Below are positions 52,998 through 63,045 of a DNA stretch of 64,000 nt, piece after piece. A model generated the notes under the pieces. The model was not told the DNA's origin. It made no database searches and saw nothing but the letters and a program-made list of their open reading frames with translations. Every line of letters starts with the position of its first letter. The first letter of the stretch is position 1. This DNA is from Chitinophaga sp. GbtcB8 (GTDB lineage: Bacteria; Bacteroidota; Bacteroidia; Chitinophagales; Chitinophagaceae): NCBI RefSeq assembly GCF_019091455.1, contig NZ_JAGXJN010000002.1, forward strand, positions 186,001-250,000, read 5' to 3'. Position numbers and translations under genes: made by a program.

Positions 52998-54005
52998 ATG
53001 GCCAGTATGATCACTATAAAGGATATTGCGCGTAACCTGAATATTTCTGTAGCCACGGTGTCCAGGGCTTTGCGCGATACCTATGATGTTAATAAAGAAA
53101 CGCGTGAAAAGGTGCTGCAGATGGCCAAAGCGCTGGATTATAAACCGAATGTGAACGCCACCGGCTTAGCAAAAGGGAAGACCAATAACATTGGAATTAT
53201 TCTGCCTTTTGTAACTAACTATTATTTTTCTACTGTTATTACGGGCATACAGGAAGTGGCGTACAGCAAGGGATACAATATTATGCTGTTTATTACCAAT
53301 GATGCCGAAGAGCGGGAAATAGACATTACGCACAACCTGAACATTTCCAGTTTCGCGGGTTTCCTGGTATCCTCCTGCGCTTCTTCTTTTAAACATTTTA
53401 GTGAGATCACAGACAAGGGTATTCATGTCGTGTTCTTTGACCGTGTATCACCTACCATGGATACCTCTAAAGTAATGCAGGATGATTATAACGGCGCCTT
53501 TATGGCTACGGAGCACCTTATTCAGCAAGGTTATACACGGATAGCGCACCTGGCCGGCCCGCGCGGTATTGCCATGACGGAGAAAAGATTAAAAGGTTAC
53601 CAGGATGCGCTGGAAAAACACCACCTGCCGCTAAATGAGCAGTTCATTATCCACTCCGGTTTTTCGCAGGAATGTGGTGAAGCAGACACACAAATATTAT
53701 TAACCCATAAAAAAAGGCCCGATGCTATTTTCGGTGTGAACGACCGTAAAGCCATTGGCGCCATGTTAGCCCTTAAACAGCACAACATTAAAATTGGTAA
53801 GGAAATAGGCGTGATCGGTTTTACCAACGATCCCGCTTCCGCACTCATCTCACCTTCGTTAACCACCGTAGCAGAGCCGGCTTTTGAAATTGGTAAGATC
53901 AGCTGTGAGCTGCTGCTGAAGCACATCACCAAAAAACGTTTTCCACCGGAAGAAGTGGTATTACCCAGCACCTTGATCGTGCGGGAATCTACTGTCAGAA
54001 AGTAG
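52998..54005 (+). CDS. LacI-family transcriptional regulator
   Basis: A 335-residue repressor; start at 52998 or the ATG three codons on. The HTH and hinge read 'ITIKDIARNLNISVATVSRALR' and 'VNATGLAKGKTNNIGIILP', followed by a periplasmic-binding-protein-like sensor ('GFLVSSCASSFKHFSEITDKGIHVVFFDRV', 'RPDAIFGVNDRKAIGAMLALKQHNI'). It precedes and should control the SusC-SusD-hydrolase-GH109-NagB-MFS operon starting at 54165, through the palindromes at 54049-54074. The inducer is presumably a sugar of that pathway. Confidence 0.94.
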   Translation: MASMITIKDIARNLNISVATVSRALRDTYDVNKETREKVLQMAKALDYKPNVNATGLAKGKTNNIGIILPFVTNYYFSTVITGIQEVAYSKGYNIMLFITNDAEEREIDITHNLNISSFAGFLVSSCASSFKHFSEITDKGIHVVFFDRVSPTMDTSKVMQDDYNGAFMATEHLIQQGYTRIAHLAGPRGIAMTEKRLKGYQDALEKHHLPLNEQFIIHSGFSQECGEADTQILLTHKKRPDAIFGVNDRKAIGAMLALKQHNIKIGKEIGVIGFTNDPASALISPSLTTVAEPAFEIGKISCELLLKHITKKRFPPEEVVLPSTLIVRESTVRK

Positions 54006-54048
54006 AACTGCAGCGCATTTGCTGTCTGTAATAAGCCCTGTTATTAAA

Positions 54049-54074
54049 CGAGAGCGTTCTCGATAACGTTATCG
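54049..54074. promoter_or_regulatory. Tandem LacI-type operators before the second SusC operon
   Basis: CGAGAGCGTTCTCG (54049-54062) and CGATAACGTTATCG (54061-54074) overlap by two bases. The second is a perfect 14-base palindrome, the first differs by one central pair. Both have the central C-G step of LacI-family sites. They lie 91 bases before the susC start and just behind the lacI gene. Confidence 0.75.
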
Positions 54075-54164
54075 CTAATATATACCGGCACTACCGGTGA
54101 AGGCTATAGGTTTTATATTACTTTTAAACGGACAATACAATTATCAACCAAAATACTATATACC

Positions 54165-57100
54165 ATGAGATGTAAAATGCATCATTTACTTGCATTGGGC
54201 ATAGGTTTGCTGTTTGCGATACTTCCGGGGAAAAGTGCCCTGGCACAGGCATTGCAAAAAGTAACCGGTGTAGTAACAGATCAAAAGAAAACGCCGCTTA
54301 CAGGCGTAACCGTGTTGGTAAAAGGAACCAATAAAGGAACCACCACTAATGAAAACGGAGCTTATGTTATTGAAGCAGATACAAAAGATACCCTCGTATT
54401 CACCTTCATTGGTTTTACAGCCAGGATGCTGCCGGTGAGCGGAAGCGGAAATAAAAATATAGTATTAGCAGGCAGCGAAGGCCAGCTGGATGCTGTAGTG
54501 GTTACGGCCCTGGGCATTAAACGCCAAACCAGGTCATTAGGTTATGCTACCCAGCAGCTGGATGCAGCAGCCATCAACGGCGTTAAAAATCCCGGTGCTA
54601 ATATCGTGGGCGGTTTAAGCGGAAAAATAGCGGGGGCGGTAGTTACGCCTGTAGCATCAGGCCCCGGCGGCGCTGCCAGGATCGTATTACGCGGTAACCG
54701 CTCCATTAGCGGCAATAATAACGCGCTGATAGTAGTTGATGGTGTGCCTATTGATAATACCATGACCACAGAACAGGGAGGCAGCGGTTCCGCCAATACA
54801 GTAGCTACCCAGCAAAAAAGTATAAGCAGTGGTTACTCCGGCAGTGATGGTGCTGCCAGCGTAAACCCGGAAGATGTAGAATCCATTACAGTGCTGAAAG
54901 GCCCTGCAGCCGCCGCTTTATACGGCAACCGTGCAGCTAACGGCGCCCTGATCATCACCACCAAAAGTGGTGCAAAAGGCAGGCTGGCGGTAAACTATAG
55001 CGGCGGTGTTACAGCAGATCAGCCTTACTTGCTGATGGACCTGCAGAATAAATATGGCCGTGGTAACGGCGGGGTGTTTGGCGCACAGGCCGGCCAGAGT
55101 TATGGCGCAGCTGCCACTACCTATGCCGGCAACCTGCGCGATTTTTACCGCACAGGTATCACTACAGATCATTCTGTAAATGTATCCGGCGGTACGGATA
55201 AAATGCGCGGTTATGCTTCTTACACCTATAACAACAACAATGGTATTGTGCCGGAGAACGGGCTAACCCGTAACACGCTGAACCTTCGCCTGAATACGGA
55301 GATCATTCCCAAACTAACCACGGATGTAAAGCTCACCTACGTAAACCAGGAGATCCGCAACAAGCCCAGGTTAGGGGATAATGGTGTTACCAACGAAGCG
55401 CTGATCATGCCACGGGATATGCCGGGCGATTCCTTAAAACATTTTGAGAACTATAACAGCAGCAACGGGCAGCCGGTACCTTTTTACTGGACCAACTCCT
55501 CCATTTTCCAGAATCCTTACTGGGATGTGTACCGCACCAATGTAAGCGAGCAGCGTAACCGTGTAATGCTGGTAGGCTCCGCCAAATATCAGTTCACGGA
55601 CTGGCTGAGCTTACAGGGCCGGTATAGCCTTGACCGCTATGACGATAAAATAACCGGCAGCTTTTTCGCCGGCACCTTACCCATTACTACTAATGCCGGT
55701 GGCCGCTACCAGGAAGCCTTTGTGAACCACTGGGAGCGTAATATGGATGTGCTGTTATCCGGCTCCAATAATGTTAGCTCAGACATTGGTATCAGCTATA
55801 ACCTGGGCGCCTCTGTGCTGCGCTCAAAGGGTTATAACTCACAATCCTTTGCCAATGGCCTAAGCATTCCAAATCACTTTAACCTGAACTTTGCCACAAC
55901 GCCTTCTTTTTCCAGCATTGTGGCAGATAAGGAGATCCAATCTGTATATGCCAATGCGCAGCTGAGCTTCCGCAAATGGTTGTATGCTGATGTAAGCGCA
56001 CGTAACGACTGGTCATCTACCTTGCCATCCCCGCACAGCTATTTTTATCCGTCCGCCGGCCTTTCCCTTATCCTGTCTGATATGGTGCAAATGCCCGCCT
56101 GGATCAGCTTTGCAAAGCTGCGCGGCTCCTTTACGCAGGTAGGTAACGATGCTGATCCGTACCTGCTGGTGCAAACCTATACGTACAGCCCCGGCGCGGG
56201 GAATGGTTTTGTATCGCGCGATGTAACGCAATACATTAATAACCTGAAACCGGAAAAAACACGTTCCTGGGAAGCAGGCCTGGAATGGAAGTTCCTGGAT
56301 GGCCGCATAGGGCTGGACGCTACTTTTTATAAAAGCAATACCTTTAACCAGCTTATTTTCCTGGGCCTGCCACAGGCCTCCGGGTATAACCAGCAGTATG
56401 TGAATGCCGGTAATATCCAGAACAAGGGTATAGAAGCTATGCTGTCTGCCATACCGCTGCAAACCAAAGACCTTAGCTGGAACACCAGTGTGAACTTTGC
56501 GCTGAACCGCAATAAAGTGATCTCTTTGAGCTCGTCTGTTACCCAGGCCAGCCTCTCCACCGCTACCGGTTTAGGCAGCCTGCTTATAAAACCAGGCGGC
56601 TCCTACGGCGATATTTATGATTATAGCTGGGCAACAGATGCAAAAACAGGACAGCACCTTATAAATGCGAACGGCTTGCCGGTGATCAGCCCCTTACAGA
56701 AGATCGGCAATTTTAACCCGGATTACACCCTTGGCTGGAACAACCAGCTGCAGTATAAGAAATTCATACTATCCTTCCTGCTGGATGGCCGTGTGGGCGG
56801 TATACTGGTATCCGGTACGGATGCGATGATGGCTTATTTTGGGATTGCTGATTACACTACGCAGTACCGTGAAGGCGGCTTGATATTACCCGGTGTAATG
56901 GCAGATGGCACGCCCAATGCCAAAACCGTGAGTGCAGAACAGCTATGGTCATCTGTATCACAGGGCGGCCGTACAGGTTATGCAGGTTTCTTTGCTTACA
57001 GCACCACCAACTTCCGCTTGCGCGAGCTATCGCTTTCATACGACTGGAACTTTGATCAGACACTGGTAAAACGGGTCAGGGTGTCGCTCACCGGCAGAAA

Positions 57101-57272
57101 CCTGTTCTTCCTGTATAAAGGAAAGTCCCTGATGGATATACCGGGCATTGGCAAACGCAGCATACCGGTTGATCCGGAGGTAGCTATTGGCAGCAGTAAT
57201 TACCAGGGTATTGAAAGCGGTCTGTTGCCTGGTACCCGCAGCTATGGATTAAATGTGGGTGTGTCATTCTAA
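54165..57272 (+). CDS. SusC/RagA-family TonB-dependent outer-membrane transporter
   Basis: A 1035-residue transporter: signal peptide (to about SALAQA), carboxypeptidase-regulatory-like domain ('GVVTDQKKTPLTGVTVLVKGTNKG'), plug with 'VVVTALGIKRQTRSLGYATQQLD' and 'SITVLKGPAAAALYGNRAANGALIITTK', and a beta-barrel ending 'SYGLNVGVSF'. The 'ALGIKR' plug start marks the subgroup. It is the first gene of the amino-sugar locus, 91 bases after the twin LacI operators, and pairs with the SusD gene at 57292. Confidence 0.95.
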   Translation: MRCKMHHLLALGIGLLFAILPGKSALAQALQKVTGVVTDQKKTPLTGVTVLVKGTNKGTTTNENGAYVIEADTKDTLVFTFIGFTARMLPVSGSGNKNIVLAGSEGQLDAVVVTALGIKRQTRSLGYATQQLDAAAINGVKNPGANIVGGLSGKIAGAVVTPVASGPGGAARIVLRGNRSISGNNNALIVVDGVPIDNTMTTEQGGSGSANTVATQQKSISSGYSGSDGAASVNPEDVESITVLKGPAAAALYGNRAANGALIITTKSGAKGRLAVNYSGGVTADQPYLLMDLQNKYGRGNGGVFGAQAGQSYGAAATTYAGNLRDFYRTGITTDHSVNVSGGTDKMRGYASYTYNNNNGIVPENGLTRNTLNLRLNTEIIPKLTTDVKLTYVNQEIRNKPRLGDNGVTNEALIMPRDMPGDSLKHFENYNSSNGQPVPFYWTNSSIFQNPYWDVYRTNVSEQRNRVMLVGSAKYQFTDWLSLQGRYSLDRYDDKITGSFFAGTLPITTNAGGRYQEAFVNHWERNMDVLLSGSNNVSSDIGISYNLGASVLRSKGYNSQSFANGLSIPNHFNLNFATTPSFSSIVADKEIQSVYANAQLSFRKWLYADVSARNDWSSTLPSPHSYFYPSAGLSLILSDMVQMPAWISFAKLRGSFTQVGNDADPYLLVQTYTYSPGAGNGFVSRDVTQYINNLKPEKTRSWEAGLEWKFLDGRIGLDATFYKSNTFNQLIFLGLPQASGYNQQYVNAGNIQNKGIEAMLSAIPLQTKDLSWNTSVNFALNRNKVISLSSSVTQASLSTATGLGSLLIKPGGSYGDIYDYSWATDAKTGQHLINANGLPVISPLQKIGNFNPDYTLGWNNQLQYKKFILSFLLDGRVGGILVSGTDAMMAYFGIADYTTQYREGGLILPGVMADGTPNAKTVSAEQLWSSVSQGGRTGYAGFFAYSTTNFRLRELSLSYDWNFDQTLVKRVRVSLTGRNLFFLYKGKSLMDIPGIGKRSIPVDPEVAIGSSNYQGIESGLLPGTRSYGLNVGVSF

Positions 57273-57291
57273 ATTCTCTTAAAGCGATCTT

Positions 57292-58848
57292 ATGAACAAG
57301 CAAAATATTTTCTTCCTGTTAATAGCATTCGCGGTATCTTTTACAGCCTGTACAAAGGATTTTAGTGATATTAATACTAACCCGGCCAAGATCACGGAGG
57401 CCGGGCCTACGGAGCTGCCATTCATGTTTTCAAGAGCGCAATCTGCGGCTACTATACAGCGCTCTTATTACCAGACCATCTCTATTCTTATGCCGGACCT
57501 GTATGCACAATACTATGCGCTTACCACTACCAGCTTTACTACTGACCGGTATGCGCTGAATGATACCTGGCTCTCCCGCCCCGGTATTGTAACGTATGTG
57601 CTTACACTGCCGCAGCTGCAAACTATTTTTGAGAATACACGGCCCACTTCCGGTGAGTATGCGCTGGCCAATATCATGTATGTGTACGTGTTTCACCGCC
57701 TTACTGACTATTACGGCCCGGTGCCTTACTTCCATGCAGGGGAAAGCAGCACAGCCATTCCCTATGATCCGCAGGATAAGATCTATGAAGACATGTTCAA
57801 ACGCCTGGATTCTGCGGTTACCAACCTTAAAACACTGAATGGTGCAAATGTTTTCAGCAGCTACGATATTATGTACGGTGGTGATACCAAAAAATGGATC
57901 GCCTTTGCCAACACGCTGCGCCTGCGCTTAGCCTTACGCATCTCTAATGTGGCGCCGGATATTGCCAGGCAACAGGCAGAAGCTGCCGTTACTTCCGGGG
58001 TGATGACTGTTAGCAGTGAATCCGCTTATATTAATCGCTCCCTGAATGGGGATGATGCCAATGGCCTGGCATTTAATGCCGCGAATACTGAATTTAGTAT
58101 GAGCTCCACCATGGCCTCATACCTGAAAGGTTATGCAGACCCGCGTTTGCCGGTGTATTTTCAGCCGGCAGTGGCTACCGGTCAGTTCAAAGGCTTGCGC
58201 AACGGCTCCTCTGCAACCGCCATTAACCTGCCGGGTAACAGGCCCGCACAAACGTCAAATGTAGGTCCCCGCTGGGTTACCTGGAACCCCGCTGCCGGCG
58301 CCTGGGTGGCCAATTCCACGGTTACGCAGCCGGTGCTGCATGCGGCAGAAGCGTATTTCCTGCGGGCAGAAGGTGCGCTGAATGGCTGGAACATGGGCGG
58401 TACCGCACAGGAGCTGTATGAAAAAGGAATAACCGTAAGCATGGAAGAATGGGGTATTACAGATGCTACTGCTATTAATAATTATATTCAATCAGCGGCT
58501 GTGCCGGTAGCGCCGGGCGATGAGGCTAATTCGCCCGCAGTAGCCGCCACACCGGTTAAATGGGCCGCCGGCACGGCGGTACAGCGTGCGCAGATAGGTA
58601 CACAGAAATGGTTATGTCTTTTCCCGGATGGGGTAGAGGCCTGGGCCGAGTTCCGCCGCAGTGGTTACCCGGTAATGTACCCGCTGCTGCAATCTGATAA
58701 TGCGGACCTGCCGGTGGGCACATTTATAAACCGCCTGCCTTATTCATCTGTAGATGCAGCTACCAACGGCGTAGAGCTGAAGAAAGCGCAGGATATGCTG
58801 AACGGGCCGGATAATGCTGTTACCCGTTTATGGTGGGATGTGAATTAA
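57292..58848 (+). CDS. SusD-family (SusD_2 type) surface lipoprotein
   Basis: A 518-residue lipoprotein with lipobox ..VSFTAC and 'TKDFSDINTNPAKI', the start of SusD_2-type proteins. The helical core is visible in 'YALANIMYVYVFHRLTDYYGPVPYF' and 'KKWIAFANTLRLRLALRISNV', and the protein ends 'NGPDNAVTRLWWDV', a common terminus of this group. It lies 20 bases after the SusC gene. Its last 19 bases could overlap an upstream start of the hydrolase gene, but the hydrolase start I choose is at 58857. Confidence 0.94.
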   Translation: MNKQNIFFLLIAFAVSFTACTKDFSDINTNPAKITEAGPTELPFMFSRAQSAATIQRSYYQTISILMPDLYAQYYALTTTSFTTDRYALNDTWLSRPGIVTYVLTLPQLQTIFENTRPTSGEYALANIMYVYVFHRLTDYYGPVPYFHAGESSTAIPYDPQDKIYEDMFKRLDSAVTNLKTLNGANVFSSYDIMYGGDTKKWIAFANTLRLRLALRISNVAPDIARQQAEAAVTSGVMTVSSESAYINRSLNGDDANGLAFNAANTEFSMSSTMASYLKGYADPRLPVYFQPAVATGQFKGLRNGSSATAINLPGNRPAQTSNVGPRWVTWNPAAGAWVANSTVTQPVLHAAEAYFLRAEGALNGWNMGGTAQELYEKGITVSMEEWGITDATAINNYIQSAAVPVAPGDEANSPAVAATPVKWAAGTAVQRAQIGTQKWLCLFPDGVEAWAEFRRSGYPVMYPLLQSDNADLPVGTFINRLPYSSVDAATNGVELKKAQDMLNGPDNAVTRLWWDVN

Positions 58849-58856
58849 AACTTTAT

Positions 58857-60836
58857 ATGAACATGCGTGTATTCCTGATAGTGATAGTTTGTTTATTATC
58901 AATGTTGGGCGCTTTTGCACAAACAAAGGCGCCTTCTGACCTGGTTGCGGCGGAGCTGAAGGCCCGTGCAGCGTTGCAGAACCGCCTGTTTCCCCTGCCC
59001 GGTAACCTGGCAGCGTGGGAAAAACAGCGGGGGACGCTCACGGCTGATATTCAGCAGCATGGTAACATTTACATTAATCACCAGCTGCCGCTGCACATAA
59101 AGGAAACCGGCCGGCGCCAGCTAAAAGGTTATTCCGTGCGTTACATCTGGTTCCAGACCAGGCCGGGCGTGTATGCTACGGCTAATCTGTACGTGCCGGA
59201 TGGTAAAGGGCCTTTTCCGGCAGTGATCAATATGCACGGCCACTGGCCGGATGGTAAGGCCGGGGAAATGGTGCAGTCCTGCGCACACACGCTGGCCCTG
59301 CATGGTTATGTATGTTTGAATATAGATGCCTGGGGATCCGGTGAGCGCACTACGGAGCATGGCGTAGCGGAATATCATGGTGCTAACCTGGGCGCAGCTT
59401 TGCTGAACATTGGCGAAACATTGCTGGGCAGCCAGGTAGCAGATAATATACGCGGGGTAGACCTGTTATGTTCCTTGCCGTATGTGGATACCACTAAGAT
59501 AGGCGCTACAGGAGCCAGCGGCGGTGGTAACCAAACCATGTGGCTATCGGCCATGGATACACGTATAAAAGCAGCCATGCCGGTAGTGAGCGTAGGCACC
59601 TTTGAATCTTACATCATGAACTCTAACTGCGTATGCGAGCTGCTGCCCGGTGGGTTCACCTTCACGGAAGAAGCAGGCGTGCTGGGCCTGGTAGCGCCCC
59701 GCGCATTGAAAATATGCAGCGCCCTGAAAGATGCCAGCGCTACGTTTAAACCGGCAGAAATGCTGCGCAGCTATGAGAATGTACGCAGCATTTACGATCT
59801 GTATCATACACCCAATGCGGTGGCTTATCAATTGTTTGATACTACGCACGGTTACTGGCCGGAAATGCGCAGCGCCCTGTTAGGCTGGATGGACCAGCAG
59901 CTGAAAGGTAAAGGGAACGGTGCGCCTGTTACGGAAATGCCCTTTACTTTATTACCCGCACAACAGCTGCAGGTATTCCCGGATGGCCGGCGTAACCCAC
60001 TGGTAATGGGCATTGCAGCTTATTGCAAACAACAGGGAAATAAGCTAAAGCCGGCAGTAACAGATACCGCTGAAAAAAGAAGAACATTAAAGACGGTTTT
60101 AGGGTTGATTGACGGCCCCGGGATGAAGGAAGCGCATACCTATGCCCCGCAGCAGCAATGGGAAAGGGTAACACTGGAAACGACAGAAGGCCAGCTGATA
60201 CCATTATCAATATTGCCTGCTGCCGGGTCACAAAAGTATGTACTGCTTCTTTCATCAAAGGGGAAGGACAGCATACCCGCCGCGCTTTTACAACAGTACC
60301 AGGGTGCAAACATTATACTGGCCGACCTGTGGGGCATTGGCGAATGTGCGTCTACCAGCGCAGACAAAACAGACGGGCGTTTACCACATTTTCATACACT
60401 GGCCCGCTCTGCCATGTGGTTAGGCAATAGTGTAATGGCCCAATGGGTAGGGCAGCTGCAGGTAATTACTAACTACATTAAAACTGCCCGTAACCCCGTT
60501 GCCTTTTCCATTGATGCGGAAAAAGAGCTGGGCCTTGCCGCGCTTTTTTACAATGCCATCAGCAGTGGGGCGGATACAATAACCCTGCGCCAATGCCCGG
60601 TAAGTTATGTGTTTGATGAACGGGAAGGCATTGACTTTTTTAATATGGCCATTCACGTACCTGGTATTATCAGCTGGGGAAATGTGGCGCTGGCCGCAGC
60701 TTTATCAGGTAAGGAAACTGTATTTATACAACCGGTGACCATGTCGGGGCGGACAGCTGCCGGTAACTATCAGCAAGTCTTTAAAGAACAGCAGCGGCTT
60801 TATCATACCTCCGCCAAAACCGTATTTGTACAATAA
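58857..60836 (+). CDS. Exported alpha/beta hydrolase with tandem hydrolase-like halves
   Basis: A 659-residue exported enzyme; start 58857 (MNMRVFLIVIVCLLSMLGAFAQ) is preferred over the in-frame start at 58830 inside the SusD gene. The first half is a complete acetylxylan-esterase-like domain: 'FPAVINMHGHWPDGKAGEMV', the nucleophile serine in 'GATGASGGGNQTM', and a late 'DTTHGYWPEMR' histidine. The second half repeats the strand and turn pattern ('KYVLLLSSKGKDSIPAALLQQY' and 'ANIILADLWGIGECAST', compare 'VCLNIDAWGSGERTTEH') but shows no matching serine motif, so it looks like a second hydrolase-fold copy that has lost catalysis. It probably removes ester groups from the locus' glycan. Confidence 0.85.
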   Translation: MNMRVFLIVIVCLLSMLGAFAQTKAPSDLVAAELKARAALQNRLFPLPGNLAAWEKQRGTLTADIQQHGNIYINHQLPLHIKETGRRQLKGYSVRYIWFQTRPGVYATANLYVPDGKGPFPAVINMHGHWPDGKAGEMVQSCAHTLALHGYVCLNIDAWGSGERTTEHGVAEYHGANLGAALLNIGETLLGSQVADNIRGVDLLCSLPYVDTTKIGATGASGGGNQTMWLSAMDTRIKAAMPVVSVGTFESYIMNSNCVCELLPGGFTFTEEAGVLGLVAPRALKICSALKDASATFKPAEMLRSYENVRSIYDLYHTPNAVAYQLFDTTHGYWPEMRSALLGWMDQQLKGKGNGAPVTEMPFTLLPAQQLQVFPDGRRNPLVMGIAAYCKQQGNKLKPAVTDTAEKRRTLKTVLGLIDGPGMKEAHTYAPQQQWERVTLETTEGQLIPLSILPAAGSQKYVLLLSSKGKDSIPAALLQQYQGANIILADLWGIGECASTSADKTDGRLPHFHTLARSAMWLGNSVMAQWVGQLQVITNYIKTARNPVAFSIDAEKELGLAALFYNAISSGADTITLRQCPVSYVFDEREGIDFFNMAIHVPGIISWGNVALAAALSGKETVFIQPVTMSGRTAAGNYQQVFKEQQRLYHTSAKTVFVQ

Positions 60837-60850
60837 TAAATTATGAATGT

Positions 60851-62257
60851 ATGGGAAATAACCGCAGGGATTTTTTGAAGCTTACCGGTTTACTGGGAAC
60901 CGGTATTATGGCTGGTAATCCTTTAACCAGTATGGCCGGTAACGTGGTAAGCCAGTACCAGCCGCTAACAGGCGCGCCGCATTTTAATATGTGTGGTTAT
61001 GCAGCCCCTAAGCTGGATACCGTGCGCATTGGTTTTGTTGGTCTGGGTAACCGGGGCAGCGCTGCCGTGCCGCGCATTAATTATATTGATGGGGTTTCCA
61101 TTAACGGCCTGTGTGATATCAGAACACCGCAGGCCGAAGCCGCTAAAGAAAAGCTGAAAGGCTCCGGGCATAACCCCGTATTGTATGCCGGTAAAAAAGA
61201 CGCCTGGAAACAATTATGTGAAAGTCCTGATATAGATGTGGTATACATAGCCACTCCCTGGGAGCTGCATACGCCTATTGCCGTTTATGCCATGAACCAT
61301 GGTAAACATGTAGCCGTAGAAGTACCGGCTGCCAAAACTGTGGAAGAATGCTGGCAGCTGGTAGAAACATCTGAAAAAAATAAAAAGCACTGCATTTTCC
61401 TGGAGAACTGCTGTTACGATTTCTTTGAGCTGCTAACGCTGAACATGGCGCGGCAGGGCTTTTTCGGGGAAATTGTGCACGGGGAAGGTGCGTACATACA
61501 TGATATTGCCAACAGCTTTTTTAATAAGAATGCACGGTATGATTACTGGCGTTTGCGTGAAAATGCACACCGTAATGGTAACCTGTATCCCACGCATGGC
61601 CTGGGCCCGGTATGCCAGGTAATGAACATTAACCGCGGCGACCGTATGGATTACCTGGTATCTGTAAGCAGTAACGATTTTACACTGGCCCCGCTGGCAA
61701 AAGAAGCCGCCGCCAAAGACCCGGACTTTCAGCAGTTTGCCAACAGTCAATTCCGCGGTAACATGAATATCTCCACCATCCGTACCATCAATGGCAAAAC
61801 CATCCTGGTGCAGCATGATGTATCATCACCGCATCCCTACTCACGCATACACGCTATTACAGGCACCAGGGCAGCTGCACAAAAGTATCCGCTGGCCGGC
61901 AGAATTGCTACCAGCCATGAAGGATGGCTGGAGGACGATGCCATAAAGAAGCTGGAAGAGCAGTACACACTGCCCATTGTAAAACAGCTCGGTGAAATGG
62001 CTAAAAAAGTGGGCGGCCATGGTGGTATGGATTTTTTAATGGATTGGCGCTGGATAGACTGCCTGCGTAACGGGCTGCCCATGGACCATGATGTGTATGA
62101 TGCCGCAGCATGGAGCGTTATTGGCCCATTGAGTGAAAAATCAGTGGCCGGCCGCTCCAAAAGCCTGGATGTGCCTGACTTTACACGTGGCTCCTGGAAA
62201 CAGAACAAACCGGTGGAAATGTCTATAACACATGGCAACCTCACCGGCGTTAAATAG
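60851..62257 (+). CDS. Gfo/Idh/MocA-family, GH109-like exported enzyme
   Basis: A 468-residue protein with a Tat-like signal ('NRRDFLKLTGLLGTG'), a Rossmann fold ('VRIGFVGLGNRGSAAVPRI', G-x-G-x-x-G) and the C-terminal oxidoreductase domain with 'NGNLYPTHGLGPVCQ', which carries the conserved Y..H pattern of GH109. Together with the length this matches GH109 alpha-N-acetylgalactosaminidases, which use bound NAD to remove terminal GalNAc through an elimination/addition mechanism. NagB and an amino-sugar transporter downstream support this role. Other Gfo/Idh/MocA glycosidase-like activities cannot be excluded. Confidence 0.85.
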   Translation: MGNNRRDFLKLTGLLGTGIMAGNPLTSMAGNVVSQYQPLTGAPHFNMCGYAAPKLDTVRIGFVGLGNRGSAAVPRINYIDGVSINGLCDIRTPQAEAAKEKLKGSGHNPVLYAGKKDAWKQLCESPDIDVVYIATPWELHTPIAVYAMNHGKHVAVEVPAAKTVEECWQLVETSEKNKKHCIFLENCCYDFFELLTLNMARQGFFGEIVHGEGAYIHDIANSFFNKNARYDYWRLRENAHRNGNLYPTHGLGPVCQVMNINRGDRMDYLVSVSSNDFTLAPLAKEAAAKDPDFQQFANSQFRGNMNISTIRTINGKTILVQHDVSSPHPYSRIHAITGTRAAAQKYPLAGRIATSHEGWLEDDAIKKLEEQYTLPIVKQLGEMAKKVGGHGGMDFLMDWRWIDCLRNGLPMDHDVYDAAAWSVIGPLSEKSVAGRSKSLDVPDFTRGSWKQNKPVEMSITHGNLTGVK

Positions 62258-62290
62258 ATCATTAACCCTTTCATTTGAAATCTTATATTA

Positions 62291-63040
62291 ATGAACATAT
62301 CAATTGAACAAAATGCAGCTGCGCTGGGCATTGCAGCCGGTAAAAAAGCAGCGGCCCTGTTACGGGGAACTCTATCTGTAAAAGGCAGCGCCAACGTGAT
62401 CCTGGCCACCGGCGCCAGCCAGTTTGAAACCCTGAAGGAGCTTATTTCCCAACCGGGCATAGACTGGGGTAAGGTAACCATGTTCCACCTGGATGAATAT
62501 ATTGGACTGCCGGAAACCCATGCCGCCAGCTTCCGTAAATATTTAAAGGAGCGTTTCCTGGATAAGGTAGCCCCTTTGAAAGAAGCAGTGCTGGTGGATG
62601 GTAACGCAGATCCTGAACAGGAATGCGAACGCCTGGCCAAGCTGATAAAGCAGTATCCCATAGACATTGCGCTGGTAGGCATCGGGGAAAATGGCCACCT
62701 GGCATTTAATGATCCCCCGGCAGATTTCACTACCACTAAACCTTACCTGGTAGTAAACCTGGATGAGCCCTGCCGCAGGCAGCAAATGAACGAAGGCTGG
62801 TTTGAGCAGCTGGAAGAGGTACCGAAGCAGGCCATCAGCATGTCCATTAAACAGATCATGTTATCCAAACATATCATCTGCTCCGTACCGGATAAACGCA
62901 AAGCCGCCGCCGTAAGGGACAGCCTGGAGAAGCCTGTAAGCAACCTGTTCCCGGCCAGCATTCTGCAGCAGCACCCGGATTGTACATTCTTCCTGGATGA
63001 AACATCCGCATCATTATTAACCAAAGAAGGCATTAAATAA
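62291..63040 (+). CDS. nagB: Glucosamine-6-phosphate deaminase
   Basis: A 249-residue enzyme of the NagB family: 'VTMFHLDEYIGLPETHAASFRKYL' contains the catalytic D-E-Y-x-G-L block and the following histidine, and 'IGENGHLAFNDP' is the second signature. It converts glucosamine-6-phosphate to fructose-6-phosphate and ammonia in the cytoplasm. A nagA gene is not visible in the window, so deacetylation must come from elsewhere or before uptake. It lies 33 bases after the GH109-like gene and 5 bases before the MFS gene. Confidence 0.92.
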   Translation: MNISIEQNAAALGIAAGKKAAALLRGTLSVKGSANVILATGASQFETLKELISQPGIDWGKVTMFHLDEYIGLPETHAASFRKYLKERFLDKVAPLKEAVLVDGNADPEQECERLAKLIKQYPIDIALVGIGENGHLAFNDPPADFTTTKPYLVVNLDEPCRRQQMNEGWFEQLEEVPKQAISMSIKQIMLSKHIICSVPDKRKAAAVRDSLEKPVSNLFPASILQQHPDCTFFLDETSASLLTKEGIK

Positions 63041-63045
63041 ACAGT

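Noticed and set aside
61837..62736. Long reverse-strand open frame across GH109-like and nagB genes
   Set aside because: Antisense to two well-supported genes and without recognisable motifs.
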